16,509 nucleotides of DNA from contig JBFWVD010000098.1 of assembly GCA_050246915.1 (NCBI GenBank), positions 1-16,509 on the forward strand, written 5' to 3'. Made by a program: the position numbers and the translations under genes. How positions within the stretch are numbered: the first letter of the stretch is position 1; the number at the start of each line of letters is the position of its first letter. The notes beneath the pieces are model-generated. The model was not told where the DNA came from, made no database searches, and saw only the letters and a program-made list of their open reading frames with translations. Of the stretch, positions 1-6,564 are shown in pieces. This DNA comes from JBFWVD01 sp050246915. Lineage in GTDB: Bacteria; Actinomycetota; Acidimicrobiia; Acidimicrobiales; Ilumatobacteraceae.

Positions 1-77
1 CCGCCGGACACATCGACGAGGATCGGGCACGCGTTGGTGCAGATCCGGCAGAAGGATGGGACCGTCAACTTCTCCAC
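1..77 (-). CDS. Molybdopterin oxidoreductase, N-terminal fragment (runs off the window)
   Basis: Reading leftward from a GTG at 77, the only 25 visible codons give VEKLTVPSFCRICTNACPIL followed by VDVSG. The CRICTNAC stretch (C-x2-C-x3-C) near the N-terminus is the start of the 4Fe-4S-binding segment typical of prokaryotic molybdopterin oxidoreductases (formate dehydrogenase/nitrate reductase-like superfamily). The fourth cysteine and everything downstream lie outside the window. The GTG is preceded on the minus strand by a G-rich Shine-Dalgarno-like run (84-88 on the plus strand) about 6 nt away, which supports this start; an upstream in-frame GTG at 113 has less support. It is divergent from the P450 at 262 and shares a 184-bp promoter region with it. 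The substrate cannot be guessed from this fragment. Confidence 0.72.
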   Translation of the reverse strand, partial: MEKLTVPSFCRICTNACPILVDVSG

Positions 78-103
78 GAGATCCCCCGATCGTCGTGCCC
101 GTC

Positions 104-142
104 GTGAGGTCACCTTAGGACGTGACCGGATGACGTGACCGG
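104..142. promoter_or_regulatory. Cluster of GTGACC half-sites and 11-bp direct repeats in the divergent promoter region
   Basis: The unit GACGTGACCGG occurs twice, at 119-129 and 132-142, with a 13-bp period. Just upstream, GTGA and TCAC flank GG at 104-113, so GGTCAC (108-113) is an inverted copy of the GTGACC found in both repeats. Three copies of one hexamer within 33 bp, between the divergent molybdopterin oxidoreductase and P450 genes, look like a regulator-binding array. Which protein binds is unknown. Confidence 0.4.
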
Positions 143-169
143 GGAGACGCTGTCCGGATCTGGCGATTT

Positions 170-190
170 GCGTGTCATGCCTTGACACGC
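170..190. promoter_or_regulatory. Perfect 8-bp inverted repeat, probable operator of the P450
   Basis: Arms GCGTGTCA (170-177) and TGACACGC (183-190) are exact reverse complements separated by 5 nt. It lies 71 bp upstream of the P450 start at 262. The right arm overlaps TTGACA (182-187), which resembles a -35 element, so binding here would block RNA polymerase. Size and symmetry fit a dimeric TetR-type repressor; the TetR gene at 1345-1754 is an obvious but unproven candidate. No good -10 sits at standard spacing (TACTGT at 208-213 is 20 bp away), so the promoter call is weaker than the operator call. Confidence 0.55.
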
Positions 191-261
191 GCCGGGCCGA
201 TCGCGGGTACTGTGACGACGTGCCATCGGGCACATCAGATCTCTGCACGGGGGTACGAGCC

Positions 262-1244
262 ATGACGATGACCGAGGACAACAAGGTCGAGGGGACGGTC
301 GACGGGACCGACATCCCGATCGTTGCCTGGAACCCGAACGGCGGGCCTGCTCGCTACGCCGGCGACAGCGTTGTTCGCTACAACTCGCTGCGCGAGTTGC
401 ATCCCCTCGCCATCCGGTCCACCGAGGGTCCCAAGGGCTTCTGGGTGGTCAACGACGGCGCCATGATGCGCGAGATCTACCAGCGGCCCGACATCTTCTC
501 GAACGCCGGTGGCGCCTGGTTCGACCCCGAACCCGCCGCCTACAAGTGGATCCCCGAGCACCTCGATCCGCCGTTGCACACCAAATGGCGTCAGCTGCTC
601 AGCCCCTATTTCTCGCCCCAGCGGGTGAACTCGATGGAGGAGCCGCTGCGCAAGCGGGCCCGCGACCTGGTGGAGACCCTCAAGGACCGCGGGAGCTGCG
701 ACTATGTCGCCGATTTCTCCGCCGTGTTCCCCACGACGGTGTTCCTCGATCTGTTCGGGGTCCCCACGAGCGAGCTCCGTCAGTTCATGACCTGGGAAGA
801 CCAGATCCTCCACAGCCCCCTCACCGAAGAGGGCTATGCCATCTCGATGAAGGCGATGGCGGACGTGACCGACATGTTCCGCATCCTCATCGGCGAGAAG
901 CGCAAGAGCCCCGGCGACGACATCTTGAGCCACGCGCTCGATTGGGAGATCGAAGGCCGCAAGGTCACCGACGACGAACTGCTGTCGTTCTCGCTCCTCA
1001 TGTACATGGCCGGCCTCGACACCATGACCGCCGAGCTCGCCTACTCCACCTACCACCTCGCCAAGAACCCGCAGGATCGCCAGCGCATCCTCGACGATCC
1101 GACGCTGTGGCCAGGAGCCATCGAGGAGTTCCTGCGCTTCTACCCGATCGTCACGCCGGGCCGTCTGGTCATGCAGGACGTCGAGATCAACGGCTGCCCG
1201 TTCAAGAAGGGCGACGCGGTGTCGCTGCCCATCCCGAACTGCAA
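262..1244 (+). CDS. Cytochrome P450, C-terminus lost in the assembly gap
   Basis: Heme-thiolate monooxygenase that would hydroxylate a small hydrophobic substrate using electrons from a ferredoxin or similar partner; no redox partner gene is visible. The 327 visible residues include the C-helix region DPPLHTKWR (about 102-110), the I-helix oxygen-activation motif AGLDTMT (250-256, acid-alcohol pair D253/T254) and the K-helix ExxR (E289-R292). The sequence reaches the beta-sheet after the K-helix and stops at the N gap, so the heme-binding loop and cysteine ligand are missing. Bacterial P450s are usually near 400 residues, so about 70-80 are absent. The start at 262 (MTMTEDN) is chosen because GGGGG at 249-253 lies 8 nt upstream; the reading frame is open back to 172, but that leader does not look like protein. 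It converges on the TetR gene. Confidence 0.93.
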
Positions 1245-1344
1245 NNNNNNNNNNNNNNNNNNNNNNNNNNNNNNNNNNNNNNNNNNNNNNNNNNNNNNNN
1301 NNNNNNNNNNNNNNNNNNNNNNNNNNNNNNNNNNNNNNNNNNNN
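1245..1344. other. Assembly gap of exactly 100 N
   Basis: Exactly 100 unknown bases, the usual placeholder for a scaffold gap of unknown size. Both flanking genes, a plus-strand P450 and a minus-strand TetR regulator, run into it. Together they lack roughly 130-150 residues, so the true gap is probably at least 400 bp and could hold more genes. Confidence 0.97.
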
Positions 1345-1754
1345 CGCACGCTCATGTTGGTGAGGAGGTCGGGTCGATAGGTACCGATCTCTCGATACAC
1401 CGGGTTGGAGTGCAGCAGCGCCCGGAATGCGCCGAAGTACTCGACCAGCTCTTCGTCCCACGGCCCGTCGCCCACCGGCGGCAATCGCAGTGAGCTCTCA
1501 CGTATCGCTTCGGTGGCCAGCGACTCGAGGAGTTCGTCCTTGTTGCGGAAGTACCAATAGATGCTCGTGACACCACTGCCGAGCTCGCGGGCGAGGCCGG
1601 GCATCGACAACTGACGCATGCCGTGCAGTGCGATGAGGTGTCGGGCCGCGTCGAGGATCTCGTCGCGGCTCATCGAGCCGCGTGCTCGACGGCTGGCGCT
1701 CTTGGGACGAACCGCTTTACGGGTGCTCGGCGTTCGCTGCTGCGCTGTGGCCAC
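1345..1754 (-). CDS. TetR/AcrR-family transcriptional regulator, C-terminus lost in the gap
   Basis: About 136 N-terminal codons are visible. A basic leader of about 28 residues rich in Arg/Lys/Ser precedes a TetR-type helix-turn-helix: SRDEILDAARHLIALHG, then LSMPGLARELGSGVTSIYWY and FRNKDELL. The start of the ligand-binding helical domain follows and is cut by the N gap; family members are typically near 200 residues, so about 60-70 are missing. The GTG start at 1754 has a strong site, GGAGG (1761-1765 on the plus strand), 6 nt upstream. It lies downstream of and in the same direction as the amidohydrolase and converges with the P450. It probably represses neighbouring catabolic genes; the inverted repeat at 170-190 is a candidate target, by inference only. 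Codons read past the gap in this frame are P450 antisense and are not part of this protein. Confidence 0.9.
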
Positions 1755-1794
1755 CAGGTGCCTCCGTGAGTCGGGCGGGATGTTGCTCTTGATA

Positions 1795-1832
1795 CTGGTC
1801 CGGCCCGCATCGTGTGATGCGGGCCGGACCAG
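1795..1832 (-). terminator. Strong hairpin terminator behind the amidohydrolase
   Basis: Arms CTGGTCCGGCCCGCATC (1795-1811) and its exact reverse complement (1816-1832) form a 17-bp perfect stem with a 4-nt loop. It starts 6 nt after the amidohydrolase stop (1839-1841). No T-run follows on the minus strand, as is common for actinobacterial hairpin-only terminators. It lies between the amidohydrolase and the TetR start, so it should reduce read-through into the regulator. Confidence 0.8.
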
Positions 1833-1838
1833 AACCGG

Positions 1839-3041
1839 TTACTTGGTCGCCCAGGCCTTGAGGTTCGTGCTGAGGATCTTGCGCTGATCGTCGGGGCTGA
1901 ACATCGACAGATCGTTGATGTAGTCCTCGGGATCGGCGTAGCCCTCGGGGTGCGGCCAGTCCGAGCCGTACACGATGTTCTCGACGGGAAGGTGCTTGAC
2001 CAGGTTGGTCAGGTCGTCCTCGTAGAACGGCATCACGACGGTGTGATCGATGAAGCTCTGGATCGGGTCCTGACCGAACGTCTGCGGCATCTTGCCGTAG
2101 GCGATCTTCATGCGGCGGAACAGCTCCGGCACCCAGCCGGCACCGAGCTCGAGCACGGCCACCTTCAGCTTCGGATGACGATCGAACACGCCGTGACTGA
2201 TGAACGCTGCCATCGTGTCGAAGATCGGACGCTCGGTGTGCACGGCCATGATCTCGGCCAGCGGGGTCTGCTTCCAGCCAACCTGGCCGGCCTCGCCCCA
2301 GGCGTTCTGATGGGTCGCGTAGTCGGTGTCGGCGGCGTGGATACCGACGATGACACCGGCCTCGGCGCAGCGAGCCCAGAAGCGGTCGTACATCGGATCA
2401 CCGATGGAGTAGCTGTAGCCGGGCACCTTCACCGGGCCGGGGCGCATGCCGATGACCTTGCAGCCCTGGTTGATCAGCACTTCGAGCTGCGCTTCGGCGG
2501 CCTGCGGGTTGATGAGGGTGATGTAGCCGGTGACGAGCACCCGGTTGTCGATGTTGAACGTCCACTCCTCGCTGATCCAGCGGTTCAGCGAGTTCATGCA
2601 GGCGACCACGGAGCCCGGGTCTTCCCACATCATCACCTCGAGGCCGAGGCACTGGGTGGGGAGCATGATGCAGAAGTCCACGCCCTGCTCGTCGAGCACC
2701 TTCATGCGGGGCTCGCGGTAGCGGAACGCCGGATCGAGGTGCTGCATCGGGCCGGCCATCTCCTTGACGGTCTTGCCCTCGGGGTTGTGGCCCTTGAAGT
2801 ACTCGACCATGGCGCCGGGGCTGGCCACGGGCTCATAGGTCGGGTTGGGGATGAGCGTGTAGAGCTTGTTGTTCAGCAGCAGCGTCTTGCGGCCGTCGAC
2901 CTCGATCCACCGGAAGGCATGGCGATATGCCGGATCGAGGTACTTGGTGAACGAATCGGGGGCCTCGTAGAAGTGCTGGTCGGCGTCGCTGATGCCGTAT
3001 CCGAGCTTGGGCGCCACGATGGCGTTATCGATGACGGTCAC
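1839..3041 (-). CDS. Amidohydrolase family 2 (ACMSD-like TIM-barrel) protein
   Basis: A 400-residue metal-dependent TIM-barrel protein of the amidohydrolase-2 family, which includes aminocarboxymuconate semialdehyde decarboxylase, resorcylate decarboxylase-like enzymes and hydrolases. The N-terminal metal site reads DADQH (D19, D21, H23), a variant of the usual DxHxH/ExHxH pattern. Later signatures are GIHAADTD, LELGAGWVPELFRRM and the C-terminal GSDWPHPEG, with the conserved metal/catalytic Asp at 361. The length fits the longer actinobacterial members often found in degradative gene clusters. The GTG start at 3041 has GGGGG (3049-3053) 7 nt upstream. It is divergent from the LLM oxidoreductase, is followed by a strong hairpin, and then the TetR gene. 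Decarboxylation or C-C/C-N hydrolysis of a ring-derived acid is plausible; the substrate is unknown. Confidence 0.9.
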   Translation of the reverse strand: MTVIDNAIVAPKLGYGISDADQHFYEAPDSFTKYLDPAYRHAFRWIEVDGRKTLLLNNKLYTLIPNPTYEPVASPGAMVEYFKGHNPEGKTVKEMAGPMQHLDPAFRYREPRMKVLDEQGVDFCIMLPTQCLGLEVMMWEDPGSVVACMNSLNRWISEEWTFNIDNRVLVTGYITLINPQAAEAQLEVLINQGCKVIGMRPGPVKVPGYSYSIGDPMYDRFWARCAEAGVIVGIHAADTDYATHQNAWGEAGQVGWKQTPLAEIMAVHTERPIFDTMAAFISHGVFDRHPKLKVAVLELGAGWVPELFRRMKIAYGKMPQTFGQDPIQSFIDHTVVMPFYEDDLTNLVKHLPVENIVYGSDWPHPEGYADPEDYINDLSMFSPDDQRKILSTNLKAWATK

Positions 3042-3272
3042 GGTGAGACCCCCGTTGGTTCGGTGCAGCGGCGCCGCACGTCGTTGTGATGAGCGTTACC
3101 GTAAGGCTTTCCATTTGGAGCCAGGCAGGGTCCAAAGTCCCAGGTGCCACCGTCTTTTGACGGCAGTGTCAGAACCGCTGGCAACGGCCACGTTGACTGG
3201 TCCGAGGTCAGCAGCGAAACTCCTGGTCGGCTGCTGGGGGTAGCCGCTTCGCTGACGTTCGTGGGGGTGTGC
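3042..3272. promoter_or_regulatory. Divergent promoter region between amidohydrolase and LLM oxidoreductase
   Basis: This 231-bp spacer must hold promoters for both directions. Symmetric elements visible: TTAC/GTAA around one base (3096-3104), with TACGGT on the minus strand as a possible -10 for the amidohydrolase; TTTGGA (3114-3119) opposed by TCCAAA (3131-3136); and CAGCAGC (3209-3215) opposed by GCTGCTG (3230-3236). None is long enough to be convincing alone. The plus-strand reading frame stays open from 3144, but that part does not look like protein. Confidence 0.4.
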
Positions 3273-4181
3273 GTGACGAGCACTGGCACTGGTTCGACGA
3301 CGGCCGATCCGTGGGATTGGGGCATCGGCCTGCACTACGGCGCCACCGACAACTCGATGCCCATCCTCGACGTGGCCATCGAGGCCGAGCAGCGTGGCTT
3401 CGACTCGATGTTCGTGCCCGAGCACACCCACATCCCGGCGTCGAGGGCGACCCCGTTTCCCGGCGGCGGTGAGATGCCCGATCGCTACAACCGCTTGCTC
3501 GATCCGTTGGTTGCGTTGTCGTTCGTGGCGGCTCGTACTCGCATGATCGTGGGGACGTGCGTGTCGCTGCCCGGTGAGCACGATGCCATCGCCCATGCCA
3601 AGGCCGTGGCCACGATCGACCACATGTCCGGCGGCCGGTTCGTGATGGGTGTGGGCTTCGGCTGGAACGAAGAGGAGTTCGCCGATCACGGCTTCCCGGC
3701 CGACACGCGCTTCAAGGTCGTCACCGAGAAGATCGCACTGATGAAGCAGCTGTGGACGCAGGAGATCGGTGGATTCGAAGGCGCCCACGTGCGCGTGTCG
3801 CCGAGCTACTCGTGGCCGAAGCCCGTGCAGAAACCGCACCCGCCGGTGCTCGTCGGTGGCTTCGCCAAGGACCTCACGTTCAAGCGTGTGGTGGAGTGGG
3901 GCAACGGCTGGATCCCGATGGGCATGGACGTTTCGGCAACGTTGGAGAGCGATCTGGCCCGCCTCCGAGAGAGTTGGGCGACCGCAGGTCGCGACCCGGC
4001 CAAGCTGTACGTCGCCGTCATGCAAAAGCCTGAGCCCGCCGCTCGACTCAGCGAGTTGTTCGACTTCTATCGCTCGGTCGGTGTGACCCGCGTGCTCGTC
4101 GACATCCCGACCGAACCAGCGAGCGTGTTGCTCCCGTTGCTCGACGAGTTGGCTCCCGGTATCGCCGGCCAGAGCCTCTGA
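3273..4181 (+). CDS. LLM-class F420-dependent oxidoreductase (Rv2161c/TIGR03619-like)
   Basis: A 302-residue luciferase-like monooxygenase-fold enzyme, most likely using coenzyme F420. Recognisable family segments in order: GLHYGATDNSMPILDVAIEA, GFDSMFVPEHTHIPASR, the TPFPGGGE loop, LDPLVALSFVAART, ATIDHMSGGRFVMGVGFGWN and SWPKPVQKPHPPVLVGG. These match the Rv2161c-type subgroup from memory of the family pattern. The GTG at 3273 (VTSTGTG) is chosen because GGGGG (3263-3267) lies 5 nt upstream and the conserved fold begins soon after; the open frame extends back to 3144 without protein-like sequence. First gene of a five-gene plus-strand run and divergent from the amidohydrolase. It could reduce or oxidise a pathway intermediate; the reaction is unknown, and FMN use cannot be excluded. 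Confidence 0.9.
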   Translation: MTSTGTGSTTADPWDWGIGLHYGATDNSMPILDVAIEAEQRGFDSMFVPEHTHIPASRATPFPGGGEMPDRYNRLLDPLVALSFVAARTRMIVGTCVSLPGEHDAIAHAKAVATIDHMSGGRFVMGVGFGWNEEEFADHGFPADTRFKVVTEKIALMKQLWTQEIGGFEGAHVRVSPSYSWPKPVQKPHPPVLVGGFAKDLTFKRVVEWGNGWIPMGMDVSATLESDLARLRESWATAGRDPAKLYVAVMQKPEPAARLSELFDFYRSVGVTRVLVDIPTEPASVLLPLLDELAPGIAGQSL

Positions 4182-4207
4182 CCCCGACCCCTGACCACTG
4201 ACCCCTG
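4178..4207 (+). repeat. Short CTGACC repeats after the LLM stop codon
   Basis: CTGACC occurs at 4178, 4191 and 4198, the first copy containing the TGA stop of the LLM gene. The three TGA triplets fall in three different reading frames. The spacer to the next start is 72 bp, the longest gap in the five-gene run, so an additional promoter here is possible. Confidence 0.4.
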
Positions 4208-4253
4208 TCCGAATCCGAAGGTCTGCCCGTCGGACCCGACCAGCAAGGATGAC

Positions 4254-5318
4254 ATGTCAATCAAACTTGACGACTTCGATGGACTGCTCGACTGGGAACG
4301 CCTCCAGGCGTGGATCGCCGCCAACGACCTCCCGGGGAGCGGGCCGGTGACTGCGGTCGAGCAGCTCACCGGCGGCAGCCAGAACAACATCTTCAGGCTC
4401 ACCCGTACGGGCGCGCAGATGGTGTTGCGTCGCCCACCCAAGCACCTTCGGGCCAACTCCAACTCCACCATGTTGCGAGAAGCGCGTGTGCTCGGCGCGC
4501 TCAACGGCTCGGGTGTGCCGGCACCTGCGCTCTATGGAGAGTGTGCCGATGAGTCGGTCATCGGGGCGTGCTTCTACGTGATGGAGCCGATCAACGGGTT
4601 CACCCCGACCGGCGAGCTGCCCGGCAACTACGCCAACGATCCGCGGTGGCGTTGGGCGATGGCCGAGGCGCTCATCGACGGAGCGGCGAAGCTGGCGCAG
4701 ATCGACCCGAATGCCGTTGGACTGAGCGACTTCGGTAAGCCCGATCGCTGGGTAGAACGCCAGGTCGAACGTTGGCGCAGCCAGTTGGCGAGCTACAGCG
4801 AACTGTCGGGCTACGACGGACCAGACCTCCCGGGATTCGAGCGCGTCGCCGGCTGGCTCGATGCCAACCAGCCGCCGTCATGTCGGATCGGCATCATCCA
4901 CGGCGACTTCCAATGGGCCAACGTGATGTTCGCCCACGACCGCCCCGAGTTGGTCGCGTTGGTCGACTGGGAGCTGTGCACGCTCGGTGATCCGCTGCTC
5001 GATCTCGGTTGGATCCTCACCTCGTGGGACGAACCCGGCGATCCGGAAGGCCATCAGCTGCAGGTGAGCCCGTGGGACGGCTTCCCGACCCGCGATCAAC
5101 TCATCGAGCGATACGCCGCGGCCAGCGGACACGACGTGACCCATGTGCCGTGGTACTTCGTGCTGGCCTGTTACAAGCTCGGCGTGATCCTCGAGGGGAG
5201 TTGGGCCCGCGCTCTGTCGGGGCAGGCGTCGATGGACATGGGGCAGCGACTTCACGAAACCGCCGATTGGCTGTTCCGCAAGGCGAACCAACTCATCGAT
5301 CACGCCGAGGCGAGCTGA
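4254..5318 (+). CDS. APH-fold phosphotransferase family protein (small-molecule kinase)
   Basis: A 354-residue aminoglycoside-phosphotransferase-fold kinase. The nucleotide loop LTGGSQNNIF lies at 39-47; the strand that carries the family lysine reads VLRRPP (R59/R60). The catalytic loop is HGDFQWANV (H216, D218, N223) and the metal-binding segment is VDWELCTLGDPLLDLGW (D238). These features match the ACAD10/LvaA-like phosphotransferases of catabolic operons better than true antibiotic-resistance kinases. LvaA-type enzymes phosphorylate hydroxyacyl-CoAs before elimination, so kinase action on a hydroxylated intermediate is a reasonable inference, but no acyl-CoA dehydrogenase is in view. ATG start at 4254 with AAGGA just upstream. 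The next gene starts one base after its stop, so the two are almost certainly co-transcribed. Confidence 0.9.
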   Translation: MSIKLDDFDGLLDWERLQAWIAANDLPGSGPVTAVEQLTGGSQNNIFRLTRTGAQMVLRRPPKHLRANSNSTMLREARVLGALNGSGVPAPALYGECADESVIGACFYVMEPINGFTPTGELPGNYANDPRWRWAMAEALIDGAAKLAQIDPNAVGLSDFGKPDRWVERQVERWRSQLASYSELSGYDGPDLPGFERVAGWLDANQPPSCRIGIIHGDFQWANVMFAHDRPELVALVDWELCTLGDPLLDLGWILTSWDEPGDPEGHQLQVSPWDGFPTRDQLIERYAAASGHDVTHVPWYFVLACYKLGVILEGSWARALSGQASMDMGQRLHETADWLFRKANQLIDHAEAS

Positions 5319-5319
5319 G

Positions 5320-6099
5320 GTGTCAGCGACCCCAACGGCGCGCAATGCGGTGGTCGTCGGTGCCGAGCACGACATCGGTCGGGCCTGCGTGTCTCTGCTC
5401 GCCGCTCGGGGACATCGCGTGTTGTTCATCGCCGATGACCCCGAGCCGGTATGTCAAGAGGTCAACGCCCGCAACGGCTCTGCCACGGGGCCCGGTTCCG
5501 CCGAGCCATGGCCAGCCGACATCGCCGATGCGTCTGGCCTCGGCGCCGCGGCATTGCTCGGGCTCGGCGGCACGACACCGGTCCACGTCCTGGTGAACTG
5601 CCATCTCGGCGTGGAGCCCGTCAGCATCGAGGAGATGTCCATCGACACCTGGGAGCGATCGCTGCGCATGAACGTCACCGGACCGCTCATCGCCACGAAG
5701 TCGTTCCTGGAACGACTCAAGGCAGGCGGGGCCGACGGAGGTGCCTCGGTGGTACACATGGGCTCGGTCGATGGGATCTTGGGCAACCCGCGCGTCCCGG
5801 CCTACTCGGCCGCCAAGGGCGCGGTGTTACCGCTCACCCACGTCATGGCACATGAGTTCGCGCCGTTCAACATCCGGGTCAACTGCGTTGCCCGGGCGCT
5901 GGTGTCGGCCACCGCGGTGGGCGATCTCGACCCGTACTCACTACAGATCGTCGCGTCAACCCCAATTGCTCGCCCCGGTCATCCCGACGAGGTCGCCAAG
6001 ACCGTGGCATTCCTGGCCTCCCCGGAGGCCAGCTACATCACCGGAACTGTGCTCACCATCGACGGAGGACGCACTGTGATCACTCCAGGTACGGCATGA
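5320..6099 (+). CDS. Short-chain dehydrogenase/reductase with degenerate cofactor motifs
   Basis: A 259-residue classical-size SDR. The catalytic tetrad is present: N118, S149, Y162 and K166 in YSAAK. The C-terminal ITGTVLTIDGG segment is typical. The cofactor motif is unusual: TGxxxGxG is replaced by VGAEHDIG (G14, D18, G20), and the usual NNAG reads NCHL (N93, C94). It may still bind NAD(P)H but is likely a divergent subgroup, or possibly not a normal dehydrogenase. The GTG start lies 1 nt after the kinase stop, with GAGG (5307-5310) upstream. Its stop overlaps the next gene's ATG (ATGA). Co-transcription with kinase, NTF2-like protein and ADH suggests action on one small-molecule pathway. 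Confidence 0.88.
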   Translation: MSATPTARNAVVVGAEHDIGRACVSLLAARGHRVLFIADDPEPVCQEVNARNGSATGPGSAEPWPADIADASGLGAAALLGLGGTTPVHVLVNCHLGVEPVSIEEMSIDTWERSLRMNVTGPLIATKSFLERLKAGGADGGASVVHMGSVDGILGNPRVPAYSAAKGAVLPLTHVMAHEFAPFNIRVNCVARALVSATAVGDLDPYSLQIVASTPIARPGHPDEVAKTVAFLASPEASYITGTVLTIDGGRTVITPGTA

Positions 6100-6542
6100 A
6101 CGGCGCCGACGAGACCGCCATCACCGAGGTCATCACCCGCTACGGGCGTGGACTCGATGCGCGTAACTCACCGCTGCTGCTTTCGTGCTTCGCTGACGAT
6201 GCTCGCATCGAGTACTTCGGCGGAGCCCACGTGGTGGAAGGCATCGACGCCATCGCCACGTTCTTCGACTTCAGTCGGGGCGGGGGCCTGCCCGGAGTGG
6301 ACTCGATCCTCATGACCACGCACGTGTGGGTTCCCATGAGCATCGAGATCGACGGAGACCGGGCCAGTGCGCTCACCAACTGCATCGCCTATCTGCTCGG
6401 TGTCGTGGGCGATGAACACGTGCTCATCAACCGCGGGTTGCACTACGAAGACGATCTGCGACGCAGCGGCGACTCATGGCACATCACCCGACGACGTCAT
6501 CTCCCCGACTGGGAGACACGTAGCCCAGCGATGCGACCCTGA
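6096..6542 (+). CDS. NTF2/SnoaL-like family protein
   Basis: A 148-residue single-domain protein with the cone-shaped alpha+beta fold pattern of SnoaL-like/nuclear transport factor 2 proteins: an N-terminal helix (AITEVITRYGRGLDAR), then CFADDARIEYFGG, a central HVVEGIDAIATFF helix and C-terminal strands ending WHITRRRHL. Members include ketosteroid isomerase, scytalone dehydratase and polyketide cyclases, so isomerisation or dehydration of an intermediate is possible. The active residues cannot be assigned. The ATG overlaps the SDR stop by 4 nt, indicating translational coupling. A 22-bp spacer precedes the alcohol dehydrogenase. Confidence 0.85.
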   Translation: MNGADETAITEVITRYGRGLDARNSPLLLSCFADDARIEYFGGAHVVEGIDAIATFFDFSRGGGLPGVDSILMTTHVWVPMSIEIDGDRASALTNCIAYLLGVVGDEHVLINRGLHYEDDLRRSGDSWHITRRRHLPDWETRSPAMRP

Positions 6543-6564
6543 GAGCTACGAGACAAGGACGGAC

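Noticed and set aside
172..261. N-terminal extension of the first P450
   Set aside because: The extra 30 residues cover the operator palindrome and promoter region, lack similarity to P450s, and the start at 262 has a good ribosome-binding site.
235..1461. Long minus-strand open frame across the P450, the gap and the TetR region
   Set aside because: It is antisense to recognised domains, is bridged by unknown bases, and its composition is Arg/His/Gly-rich as expected from high-GC shadow frames.
1950..3089. Long plus-strand frame opposite the amidohydrolase
   Set aside because: Translation is low-complexity (Asp/Val/His/Leu-rich) with no domain signature, while the minus strand encodes a full amidohydrolase.
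3096..4025. Minus-strand frame opposite the LLM oxidoreductase
   Set aside because: Antisense to a well-recognised protein and rich in Arg/His, typical of a high-GC shadow.
4208..4236. GTCCGA opposed by TCGGAC before the kinase gene
   Set aside because: Only 6-bp arms around a long loop in GC-rich DNA; not distinguishable from chance.
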